The notes beneath the pieces are model-generated. The model was not told where the DNA came from. It saw only the letters and a program-made list of their open reading frames with translations, and made no database searches. From Simplicispira suum (lineage in GTDB: Bacteria > Pseudomonadota > Gammaproteobacteria > Burkholderiales > Burkholderiaceae_C), in contig NZ_CP027669.1 of NCBI RefSeq assembly GCF_003008595.1, positions 3,720,001-3,784,000 of the forward strand: 64,000 nucleotides of DNA. Reading direction: 5' to 3'. Numbering within the stretch: the first letter of the stretch is position 1; each line of letters begins with the position of its first letter. A program made the translations under genes and the position numbers. Shown piece after piece: positions 55,606 to 63,496 of this stretch.

Positions 55606-57558
55606 ATGCAAAACCGTGTGAATCCCTCCCCAACGCGCGCCGCCGCGCTCGCGCAGTTGCCCGCGCAGACCTGGGACCTCGTCGTCATCGGCGGCGGCAT
55701 CAGCGGCGCGGGCGTGGCGCAGCAGGCCGCGCGGCGCGGCTGGAGCGTGCTGCTGCTCGAACAACGCGACTTTGCCTGGGGCACGTCCAGCCGCTCCTCC
55801 AAACTGGTGCACGGCGGGCTGCGCTACCTCAAGGAAGGCGACATCCAAACCACCCTGCACTCGGTGCGCGAACGCCAGCGCCTGCTGCGCGAAGCCCCGG
55901 GTCTGGTGGAGCCGCAAAGCTTTCTGTTCGCCGACTGCCCCGGCCGCAAGCCCGGCCGCTGGCTGATGCAGACCGGCCTGGTGGTGTACGACCTGATGGC
56001 CGGAAACCATGGGGTGCGGGACAGCCACTTCTACGCCGACCTGGCCACCACGCAGGCCCTGGCACCGGGCCTGGCGCCACCCGGCCTGCGCGGCGCGCTG
56101 GTGTTTCAGGACGCCAAGACCGACGACGCCCGCCTGGTCTGGCGCGTACTGCTCGAAGCCCAGCGCGACGGCGCCACACTGCTCAACTACATGGCCGTTG
56201 AAAGCCTGCACACGGCCAACGGCAAAGTCACCGGCGTGGTGACCAAAGACAGCCTCACCGGCCAAAGCCACACTGTGCAGGCCCGCGCCGTGGTCAACGC
56301 CACCGGCGCCTGGGCCGACCGCCTGCGCGCAGGCGTGGGCGCTGCGCCGCTGCTCCGCCCGCTGCGCGGCAGCCATTTGGTGCTGCCGTTCTGGCGCCTG
56401 CCGGTGGCGCAAAGCATAAGCTTCATGCACCCCAAAGACGGCCGCCCGGTGTTCTTCTACCCCTGGGAAGGCGCGACGCTGGTGGGCACCACCGACCTGG
56501 ACCACCGGCTGGACCTGGATGTGGAGGCGAGCATCACCCCTGCGGAGGTGGCCTATTTGCTCGACGCCGTGAACGACCAGTTCCCCGCCGCGCAGGTCAC
56601 CGCCGCCGACATCAGCGCCTGCTACGCCGGCGTGCGCCCTGTCATTGACGACGGCCAGCAGGATGCATCCAAGGCCACGCGCGACCATGTGGTGCGCGAC
56701 GAATCGGGCCTGATCACGCTGGCGGGCGGCAAGCTCACCACGTTTCGGCTGATGGCGCAGGATGCGCTGGCGCTAGCGGCGCCGCACGCGGGCAAGGCGT
56801 TTGAGAAAGACGATGCGCCCCTGTTCACCCCTGCCCCAAGTCTCAACCCCCGCTGGAGCCCCGCCGTACGCCAGCGCCTCACTGCACGCTACGGCGCGTA
56901 CGCGGCCGAGTGGAGTGAAGGTGTCCACGACGGCGACCTGCATCGCATCCCCGGCACCGAAACCCTGTGGCTGGAACTGGCCATCGCGGCCCGGTTTGAG
57001 GCCGTGCAGCACCTGGGCGACCTGCTGCTGCGCCGCACGCGGCTGGGCATTCTTTTGCCGCGCGGTGGCCTGGACCATCTGCCGCGCATCCGCGAACTCT
57101 GCGCCCCGCATCTAACGTGGGACGAGGTGCGCTGGGAGCACGAGGTGGACCGCTATCGCGATCTCATCGCCGCGCATTACCAGCCGCCGGGCGCGGCGCA
57201 GGCATTGGGCGCGGCGCAGGCATTGGGCGCGGCGCAGGCATTGGGCGCGGCGCAGGCATTGGGCGCGGCGCAGGCATTGGGCGCGGCGCAGGCATTGGGC
57301 GCGGCGCAGGCATTGGGCGCGGCGCAGGCATTGGGCGCGGCGCAGGCATTGGGCGCGGCGCAGGCATTGGGCGCGGCGCAGGCATTGGGCGCGGCGCAGG
57401 CATTGGGCGCGGCGCAGGCATTGGGCGCGGCGCAGGCATTGGGCGCGGCGCAGGCATTGGGGTCAGATCACGATTTCGCACAGCGAAACTCGTGCTCTGA
57501 CCCCGATCCCGGAACAGATCCCAATTCCGGAACGGCTGCACAGCATGCAACACGCTGA
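55606..57558 (+). CDS. glpD: Glycerol-3-phosphate dehydrogenase with an extended repeat tail
   Basis: A 650-residue FAD enzyme converting sn-glycerol-3-phosphate to DHAP and feeding quinones. The dinucleotide fold is at 26-40 (VVIGGGISGAGVAQQ). Family motifs include TSSRSSKLVHGGLRYLKEG, VVNATGAWADRL, and GAQ-like EGATLVGTTDLDHRLDLD. The expected C-terminal domain closes with DEVRWEHEVDRYRDLIAAHY. At residue 529 the protein passes into 15 repeats of GAAQAL followed by about 32 residues (SDHDFAQRNSCSDPDPGTDP...) that match the dispersed long repeat. The enzymatic core looks complete and the 122-residue tail is an acquired extension. Confidence 0.9.
   Translation: MQNRVNPSPTRAAALAQLPAQTWDLVVIGGGISGAGVAQQAARRGWSVLLLEQRDFAWGTSSRSSKLVHGGLRYLKEGDIQTTLHSVRERQRLLREAPGLVEPQSFLFADCPGRKPGRWLMQTGLVVYDLMAGNHGVRDSHFYADLATTQALAPGLAPPGLRGALVFQDAKTDDARLVWRVLLEAQRDGATLLNYMAVESLHTANGKVTGVVTKDSLTGQSHTVQARAVVNATGAWADRLRAGVGAAPLLRPLRGSHLVLPFWRLPVAQSISFMHPKDGRPVFFYPWEGATLVGTTDLDHRLDLDVEASITPAEVAYLLDAVNDQFPAAQVTAADISACYAGVRPVIDDGQQDASKATRDHVVRDESGLITLAGGKLTTFRLMAQDALALAAPHAGKAFEKDDAPLFTPAPSLNPRWSPAVRQRLTARYGAYAAEWSEGVHDGDLHRIPGTETLWLELAIAARFEAVQHLGDLLLRRTRLGILLPRGGLDHLPRIRELCAPHLTWDEVRWEHEVDRYRDLIAAHYQPPGAAQALGAAQALGAAQALGAAQALGAAQALGAAQALGAAQALGAAQALGAAQALGAAQALGAAQALGAAQALGAAQALGAAQALGAAQALGSDHDFAQRNSCSDPDPGTDPNSGTAAQHATR
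57190..57459 (+). repeat. 15 x 18-bp tandem repeat inside the glpD 3' end
   Basis: Fifteen essentially identical units of GGCGCGGCGCAGGCATTG (270 bp), in frame with glpD and encoding (GAAQAL) repeats. No unit shows a substitution that I can see, which points to recent expansion. The same 18-mer occurs once at 57878-57899 within the long repeat, which continues beyond the array in the same order. Confidence 0.95.
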
Positions 57559-57597
57559 CTGGAGCGGATTTTTTGTTTTTGACCGCATGCCTTTGTC

Positions 57598-57975
57598 GAG
57601 GGCGGGTGCCGGGATGTGCGCCCGGCGGCGCAGTCACTTTCGTTCGCTTCGCCGAAAGAAAGTAACCAAAGAAAGGGCGACCCCGCTGTCCGTGTCCCCT
57701 TCGCTGCGCTGCGGGGCAACCTGCGGTGCTCGCTTCAGTCGGGGTCCGCGCAAACTCGCTTCGCTCAAACAGCGCGCGGCCCTGATCCGCCTGAAGCTGC
57801 GCTCCTCGGCACGTTCAGAGGGGAATGGGAGCCGAACAGCCCTACGGGCCGTCGCTGCGCTCGGCCTCAGCACGGGCATGGGCGCGGCGCAGGCATTGGA
57901 GGCGCAGTGCTACTGTCGGATCACGATTTCTCCCAGCGAAACTCGTGCTCCGACCCCAATCCCGGAACCGTGAGC
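57598..57975 (+). repeat. Long repeat family, copy 4
   Basis: It starts GGGCGGGTGCCGGGATGTGC, matching the inverted-repeat arm of the element at 34820. It then runs GAAAGTAACCAAAGAAAGGG, GCGCGCGGCCCTGATCCGCC, GCGCGGCGCAGGCATTGGAG and GAAACTCGTGCTCCGACCCC. It is the fullest copy. With the following short repeat it fills the 537-bp gap between glpD and the kinase (57559-58095), which holds no gene. Confidence 0.85.
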
Positions 57976-58030
57976 GCAGTCTCCGCCAGCTCAAGTTACC
58001 GCTTCCAAGACAATTAAAGAAATAGATAAA

Positions 58031-58080
58031 ACAGCCTCCAGCGCTTATCCATAAAGCGCTGACAGCTATCAAAATTAAAG
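58031..58080 (+). repeat. Short dispersed repeat, copy 8
   Basis: ACAGCCTCCAGCGCTTATCC then ATAAAGCGCTGACAGCTATC then AAAATT. It ends 15 bp before the kinase start and could form a hairpin in its leader. Confidence 0.8.
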
Positions 58081-58095
58081 CACACCGGAGACACC

Positions 58096-59655
58096 ATGCC
58101 CGCCCCCTACCTGCTCGCCATCGACAACGGCACGCAAAGCGTGCGCGCCCTGCTGTTCGACCTGCAGGGCAATCTGGTGGACAAATCGCAGGTGGCGATC
58201 ACCTACCAATCCCCTGAACCCGGCTGGATGGAAGCGGACGCCGATGTGTTCTGGCAAGCCCTGTGCCAGGCCTGCCAACAACTGTGGCAAACCACCAGCG
58301 TGAACAAGAGTGACATTGCAGGCCTGGTCATCACCACGCAACGCGGCACCACCCTGGCGCTGGACGAGCACGGCCAGCCCTTGCGCCCGGCCATGATCTG
58401 GCTCGACCAGCGCCGCGCCGAGCATGCGCCACGTCTGGCCTGGTGGTGGGAAGCGGCCTTTCGCGCCATTGGCATGCGGGACACCGTGCGCCACTTTCAA
58501 AAAGAAGCCGAGGCCAACTGGATCGCCCAGCACCAGCCTGAGCTGTGGGCGCGCACCCGCACCTACTTGCTGCTCTCGGGCTACCTCAACTACCGTTTCA
58601 CCGGCCGCTTTGTCGATTCGATTGCGTCGCAGGTGGGCTACGTGCCGTTTGACTACAAAAAAGGCCACTGGGCACCACCACACGACTGGAAGTGGCAGGC
58701 CCTGCCCATCACGCCCGCCATGCTGCCCGAGCTGGTGGCGGCGGGCACGGTCGTTGGCGAGGTGAGCGCGCAGGCCGCGCAGGACACCGGCATTCCCGCC
58801 GGATTGCGGGTGCTCGCAGGCGCCGCCGACAAGGCTTGCGAGGTGCTGGGCGCGGGCTGTCTCACGCCCGACATCGCGTGTCTTTCGTACGGCACCGCCG
58901 CCACCATCAACACCACCACGCCGCGCTACCTGGAGGCCACGCCTTTCATTCCGCCCTACCAGGCGGCGGTGCCCGGCCACTACAACACCGAGGTGCAGAT
59001 TACGCGAGGCTTCTGGATGGTCAACTGGTTCAAGGAGCAGTTTGGCCTGCACGAGCAGCAGCAAGCCTTGCAGGAGGGCGTGACGCCCGAGAGCCTGTTC
59101 GACGCGCTGGTGGGCCGCGTGCCGCCCGGCGCCCAGGGCCTCATGCTGCAGCCGTTCTGGAACCCCGGCATCAAGGTGCCCGGCCCCGAGGCCAAGGGCG
59201 CGGTCATCGGCTTTGGCGACGTGCACACCCGCGCCCACCTGTACCGCGCCATCCTCGAAGGCCTGGCCTACGCGCTGCGCGAGGCCAAGGAGCGCATCGA
59301 ACGCCGTGGCGGTGCGCCCATCACCCTGGTGCGCGTCTCGGGCGGCGGCTCGCAGAGCGACGCCGCCATGCAGATCACGGCCAACATCTTCAACCTGCCG
59401 TGCGAGCGACCGCATTTGTACGAGACCAGCGGCCTGGGCGCGGCCATGATTGCCGCAGTGGGCCTGGGCCTGCATGCCGACTACGCGGCGGCCGTAGCGG
59501 CCATGTCGCGCATGGGCCAGCGCTTTGAGCCGGAACCACAGCACGCAGCCACCTACCAGCAGTTGTACCGGCGCGTCTATTGCCGCATGTACAAGCGTTT
59601 GCAGCCGCTGTACAAAGATATCCGCGCGATTACCGGCTACCCTTCACACGATTGA
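58096..59655 (+). CDS. FGGY-family carbohydrate kinase
   Basis: A 519-residue ATP-dependent kinase of the glycerol/xylulose/ribulose kinase family. The N-terminal phosphate loop is LAIDNGTQSVRALLFD (residues 7-22), the substrate region is GLVITTQRGTTLALDE and MIWLDQRRAE, and the second-domain ATP motif is VRVSGGGSQSDAAMQI (about 413-428). Between glpD and a lipase-like gene, glycerol or a glycerol-like polyol is the best guess. However, the first loop is not the canonical glycerol kinase ALDQGTTSSR, so another polyol is possible. It begins 537 bp after glpD because of the intervening repeats. Confidence 0.85.
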   Translation: MPAPYLLAIDNGTQSVRALLFDLQGNLVDKSQVAITYQSPEPGWMEADADVFWQALCQACQQLWQTTSVNKSDIAGLVITTQRGTTLALDEHGQPLRPAMIWLDQRRAEHAPRLAWWWEAAFRAIGMRDTVRHFQKEAEANWIAQHQPELWARTRTYLLLSGYLNYRFTGRFVDSIASQVGYVPFDYKKGHWAPPHDWKWQALPITPAMLPELVAAGTVVGEVSAQAAQDTGIPAGLRVLAGAADKACEVLGAGCLTPDIACLSYGTAATINTTTPRYLEATPFIPPYQAAVPGHYNTEVQITRGFWMVNWFKEQFGLHEQQQALQEGVTPESLFDALVGRVPPGAQGLMLQPFWNPGIKVPGPEAKGAVIGFGDVHTRAHLYRAILEGLAYALREAKERIERRGGAPITLVRVSGGGSQSDAAMQITANIFNLPCERPHLYETSGLGAAMIAAVGLGLHADYAAAVAAMSRMGQRFEPEPQHAATYQQLYRRVYCRMYKRLQPLYKDIRAITGYPSHD

Positions 59656-59683
59656 CCACACCACCACTTCCCTGGCAAACCCC

Positions 59684-61030
59684 ATGCGCACTGCTTCCTA
59701 TGCCCTGATTTTTGCTGCCTTGACCGGCGGTGCCAGCTCCGCCCTCGCCTGGAGCAACCATGCCATGGTCAGCTACCGCGCACTGGAACGCATGCCGGAG
59801 CTGAGCGTGCAGGTCACTGTCGAGCCGCTGGAAGCGTTTCTGAAGAACGAGGACAAAGCCATTGAGGCGCTCCTCAAGGACGATGAAGACTGGGCGAGCA
59901 AAGCGGTGGATACCTATCCGCCACTGCCCGCAGCGCTCGTCTACCGTGCCGACGCAGCCAAGAGCGATGCCCAGCGCCGCAAGGATTTTCTGGCCGCACT
60001 GCGCGTCTCGCCCGAGAGCCGGCTGGCACTCTACGTGCAACCCGATCCCTGGGGCCCCGCACCCGACCCGGCGCGGCTACTGGCGCCGACGAAGGTCAAT
60101 GCGCTCGACAAATCCGAAGAGGCGAGTCACGTTTTCCTGCGCATTGACCCTGGCGAGATGGTGTCGGCGCTGGCCGTGGTGGCGTCGGCCAGCGATGAGC
60201 CGGACTACGGAATGGATCTGAATCTCTGGAGCGACAGCAACTCCGAAGCAGGCAAGACCTACGGCTTTGGCCCGATTCCCTTTGGCAACCCCACGCTGAG
60301 TTTTGCCACACAGGCGCCGTTCCACATGGGGTTTTTTCATGAGCCCGCCATCCTCTACAAGGCGGCGCCGTTCCTCAAGCGCACCTATCCGCTGCTGCGC
60401 GTGCACCAGTACACCAGCCTGGCGCGCCTGGCGTTCGACACCGGCCACCCGTACTGGGGCTGGCGTTTCACCGGCCTGGCGATGCACTACGTGCAAGACC
60501 TGACGCAGCCCTACCACGCCAGCGTCTCGCCCGGCAACAGCGCAGTGCGGCTGATCGGCATCAATGCGCTGGCCATGGTGGGTCTGCCCAAGTGGAAGAA
60601 CGACATGATCGTGCTGCTGTCCAACCGCCACCTGGCTCTGGAGAATTACGAAAGCGCCCTGATTCGCTCAGCCGCCAAAACGCGCACGCCCAGCGTTCTG
60701 GGCGCCACGCTGCACGACACCAGCCTGGACCCGAACTACCCTGCCTGGACCGACCGCTACGTGCGCGACGTGGTCAGCAAGGAGGCCTACGACGCCGGCA
60801 CAGCCACCGACCACTCGCTGGTGAAGACGCTGCCAGCACGCTACGTCTCTGACCCGAGCTTCGATTTTGGCGTGCAGTCGGCAAAGATTGATCTGATCCA
60901 GGAGCTTGCTGCCATCGATCCGGCCCAGCGCGCCCATCTCGATACCACCATCGCCGACCTGCTCGGGCACTTTGGTGTTCACAGCCGCGCGCTGGTGCGC
61001 ACCATGCTGGACGGCAGACCAGCGAAATAG
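59684..61030 (+). CDS. Exported zinc phospholipase C / S1-P1 nuclease-like protein
   Basis: A 448-residue secreted protein. The signal peptide (SYALIFAALTGGASSALA) is cleaved before W23, so the mature chain would start WSNHAMVSY. In zinc-dependent phospholipases C and S1/P1 nucleases the first Trp and an early His bind the zinc cluster, and this arrangement is kept. A second zinc segment is GLAMHYVQDLTQPYHA (H-x3-D ... H). It follows the kinase by 28 bp. If it is a lipase, the cluster could take up and phosphorylate the released glycerol moiety. The substrate is inference. Confidence 0.75.
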   Translation: MRTASYALIFAALTGGASSALAWSNHAMVSYRALERMPELSVQVTVEPLEAFLKNEDKAIEALLKDDEDWASKAVDTYPPLPAALVYRADAAKSDAQRRKDFLAALRVSPESRLALYVQPDPWGPAPDPARLLAPTKVNALDKSEEASHVFLRIDPGEMVSALAVVASASDEPDYGMDLNLWSDSNSEAGKTYGFGPIPFGNPTLSFATQAPFHMGFFHEPAILYKAAPFLKRTYPLLRVHQYTSLARLAFDTGHPYWGWRFTGLAMHYVQDLTQPYHASVSPGNSAVRLIGINALAMVGLPKWKNDMIVLLSNRHLALENYESALIRSAAKTRTPSVLGATLHDTSLDPNYPAWTDRYVRDVVSKEAYDAGTATDHSLVKTLPARYVSDPSFDFGVQSAKIDLIQELAAIDPAQRAHLDTTIADLLGHFGVHSRALVRTMLDGRPAK

Positions 61031-61060
61031 CGGCAAAACAGCGGCGCAATCGGTGGCGAG

Positions 61061-61663
61061 ATGGCCCAGACCCTGGCCGGCGCAGTCCAAAGCGATCTGA
61101 CGATCAAAAAGAGCCGCTTCATTGGTTGCGTGCAACCCATGCAGGACCGCGCCAGCGCCCAGGCGGCGGTGGACGCGCTCTGGAAGCAGCACCCTGGCGC
61201 TACGCACATCTGCTGGGCCCTGTTGGCGGGGGGCCACTCGGCGGCGGTGGACGACGGCGAACCCGGCGGCACGGCCGGGCGCCCCATGCTCGAAGTGCTT
61301 CGCCACCAGGATCTCGAAGGCGTACTGGCCACCGTGGTGCGCTATTTCGGCGGTGTGAAGCTCGGCGCGGGTGGCCTGCTGCGCGCCTACACCGACTGTG
61401 TGGCGCAGGCACTGAAAGACGCGGAAAAAATCCCGCTGCAGCGCAGCGTGCAGCTCGCCTGCCGCTTTCCTTACGCCTTTGAAGGGGCCATTCGGCGCGA
61501 GCTACAGGCTGCGGGCGCGCATCTGATGGATACCGAGCACGCCAGCCTGGTGCGCCTGGTGTTCGCTCTGCCGGAGGCCGGCGCGCAGGCGCTGGTGGAG
61601 CGCCTGGCCGATGCCTCGCACGGCAGCGTGGTGTGGGATCGTACCGATCCCTTATCGAGCTGA
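61061..61663 (+). CDS. YigZ/IMPACT-family protein
   Basis: A 200-residue protein. The N-terminal UPF0029/IMPACT domain shows KKSRFIGCVQPMQDRASAQA, HICWALL, DDGEPGGTAGRPML and VVRYFGGVKLGAGGL. The C-terminal DUF1949 domain has a ferredoxin-like fold and may bind nucleic acid. Members are linked to translation control (mammalian IMPACT) or are of unknown role in bacteria. It lies 30 bp after the lipase-like gene in the same direction. ATG 61061 has weak ribosome-site support but the domain begins at once. Confidence 0.88.
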   Translation: MAQTLAGAVQSDLTIKKSRFIGCVQPMQDRASAQAAVDALWKQHPGATHICWALLAGGHSAAVDDGEPGGTAGRPMLEVLRHQDLEGVLATVVRYFGGVKLGAGGLLRAYTDCVAQALKDAEKIPLQRSVQLACRFPYAFEGAIRRELQAAGAHLMDTEHASLVRLVFALPEAGAQALVERLADASHGSVVWDRTDPLSS

Positions 61664-61669
61664 AACTAT

Positions 61670-61728
61670 TGTTTTGATAGCTGTCAGCGCTTACCCAATA
61701 AGCGCTAGAGGCTATTTTTAGTGCTTTT
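61670..61728 (-). repeat. Short dispersed repeat, copy 9
   Basis: TTGATAGCTGTCAGCGCTTA then CCCAATAAGCGCTAGAGGCT then ATTTTTAG. It is the clean reverse form. The near-perfect stem AGCGCTTA-CCCAA-TAAGCGCT followed by a T-rich stretch just after the yigZ stop could serve as a terminator. Confidence 0.8.
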
Positions 61729-61800
61729 TCCGCTTTGGCCTACAGGCATCGGCGCGGTGGCATGGCACAGTGGGCCGTCTGCATCTGGAGGAACCTGCGC

Positions 61801-63216
61801 ATGCAAAAGCATTTCGACGTCATCATCCTTGGCGCTGGCACCGCCGGCCTGGCCGCGCTGAGCGAAGTGCGCAAACGCACCGACAACTTTCTCGTCGTCA
61901 ACGCCGGCCCCTACGGCACCACCTGCGCGCGCGTGGGCTGCATGCCCTCGAAACTGCTGATCGAAGCGGCCAACGCCTACCACCGCCGCCTCACTTTCGA
62001 CGCTTTCGGCATTCGCGGCAGCGAGGCGCTGTCGGTCGATTTTCCCGCCGTGATGGAGCGCCTGCGCGCGCTGCGCGACAACTTCGTCGCCGGCACCGTC
62101 AAGCTGACCGACACCTTGGGCGAGCGCAGCATCGCCGGCCACGCCCGCCTGCTCGGGCCCGATACCGTTGAGGTAAATGGGGAGCGCCTGAGTGCCCGCG
62201 CCATCATCCTGGCCACCGGCTCGCACCCCTTCGTGCCGCCGGCCTGGAAGGCGTTTGGCGAGCGCATTCTGACCACCGACACGCTGTTCGAGCAGCGCCA
62301 GATCGGCCCACGCCTGGGCGTCGTCGGGCTGGGACCGGTGGGCGCAGAGCTGGCGCAGGCCCTGGCTCGCCTGGACGTCCAGGTCAGTGCCTTTGCCAAG
62401 AGTGCATCCATTGCCGGCCTCGCCGACCCCGACACCCTTGCCGTGCTGCACAGCGCTCTGGAATCCGAGATGCAGCTGCATTTGGGCCACGACGTGGTGC
62501 TGGAGGCAGACCCGGACGGCATCGCCATCGTCAGCGGAAACACCCGCACCGTCGTCGACCAGGTGCTGGCAGCGGTCGGGCGGCGCCCGAATGTGGCGGG
62601 CCTGGGCCTGGAAACGCTGGGCGTACCGCTGGATGAGCACGGCATGCCCGCCTTCCACCCCGGCAGCAGCCAGGTAGGCGATCTGCGCGTCTTCATTGCC
62701 GGCGACGTCAACCGCGACAGGCCGCTGCTGCACGAGGCCGCAGACGAAGGCCACATTGCGGGCATGAACGCGCTGGCCGACGAAGTGCGCTGCTTCGAGC
62801 GCCGCAGCAGCCTGGCCATCGTCTTCACCGAACCGCAGGTGGCCATGGTGGGCGCGAGTGCCAGGGAACTGGCGGGCCAGGACGTCGAGGTGGGAAGCGT
62901 CAGCTTTGCCAACCAGGGACGCGCGCGCGCCGGCCAGCGCAACGCGGGCCGCATCGTCCTGTACGCCGATCGCGCCGACGGCACGCTCCTGGGCGCCGAA
63001 CTGTGCGCGCCGGCCGGCGAGCACTTGGCGCATCTGCTCGGCCTGGCCCACTCACGCGGTCTGAGCGTGCACGACCTGCTCGCCATGCCCATCTACCACC
63101 CGGTGCTGGAAGAAGGCCTGCGCACTGCGCTGCGCGATGTGTCGCGCAAGCTGCCGGGCCGCCCGGCGTCTGATCTGGCGCATTGCGCACCGCTGGGAGC
63201 GCCGGCACTGGAATAG
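61801..63216 (+). CDS. Pyridine nucleotide-disulfide oxidoreductase (dihydrolipoyl dehydrogenase-like)
   Basis: A 471-residue flavoprotein. The FAD loop is IILGAGTAGLAAL and the redox pair is C42/C47 in YGTTCARVGCMPSKLLIEAA. The NAD-binding loop is VVGLGPVGAELAQAL, and the C-terminal dimer His-Glu is in MPIYHPVLEEGL. Lacking neighbours of a 2-oxoacid dehydrogenase complex, it is more likely a stand-alone reductase of the LpdA/mercuric-reductase group than a complex E3. I start it at ATG 61801, which has GGAGG 9 nt upstream. Confidence 0.9.
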   Translation: MQKHFDVIILGAGTAGLAALSEVRKRTDNFLVVNAGPYGTTCARVGCMPSKLLIEAANAYHRRLTFDAFGIRGSEALSVDFPAVMERLRALRDNFVAGTVKLTDTLGERSIAGHARLLGPDTVEVNGERLSARAIILATGSHPFVPPAWKAFGERILTTDTLFEQRQIGPRLGVVGLGPVGAELAQALARLDVQVSAFAKSASIAGLADPDTLAVLHSALESEMQLHLGHDVVLEADPDGIAIVSGNTRTVVDQVLAAVGRRPNVAGLGLETLGVPLDEHGMPAFHPGSSQVGDLRVFIAGDVNRDRPLLHEAADEGHIAGMNALADEVRCFERRSSLAIVFTEPQVAMVGASARELAGQDVEVGSVSFANQGRARAGQRNAGRIVLYADRADGTLLGAELCAPAGEHLAHLLGLAHSRGLSVHDLLAMPIYHPVLEEGLRTALRDVSRKLPGRPASDLAHCAPLGAPALE

Positions 63217-63253
63217 CGCTTCATTTTTTGGCCCAGTTGCCGAAGAGAACCCT

Positions 63254-63457
63254 ATGGACATCGCCCTCACCAACTCGCTGCTGCGCATCGCCAGTGCCAA
63301 CAGCCAGGCCGAAACCGCGCAGGCCGTGGAAGTCACGGTTTTGAAAAAGGCATTGAACCTTCAAGCCAGCGCGGCCGCCACGCTGCTGCAAGCCATACCG
63401 CAGCCGCCGTCCGTCAACCTCGGCCCGCTGGGTACGCAGCTCGATACCTTCGCCTGA
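63254..63457 (+). CDS. YjfB-like small putative motility protein
   Basis: A 67-residue peptide (MDIALTNSLLRIASANSQAE, then TAQAVEVTVLKKALNLQASA). It fits the short YjfB/PF14070 family called putative motility protein, with alternating helices ending in a Pro-rich tail. It starts at ATG 63254, 37 bp after the flavoprotein, with a weak AGAGAAC upstream. Real function in this organism is unknown. Confidence 0.7.
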   Translation: MDIALTNSLLRIASANSQAETAQAVEVTVLKKALNLQASAAATLLQAIPQPPSVNLGPLGTQLDTFA

Positions 63458-63496
63458 TCCGGGCCGCACGGGCCGCCGCGCCCATAATCGGCGCGC

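Noticed and set aside
57190..57459. Regular repeats that could be mistaken for a CRISPR array
   Set aside because: There are no spacers, units are 18 bp and adjoining, and they lie within the glpD frame. It is a tandem array.
61705..63051. 448-codon minus-strand frame opposite the disulfide flavoprotein
   Set aside because: Antisense shadow of a gene with intact redox motifs.
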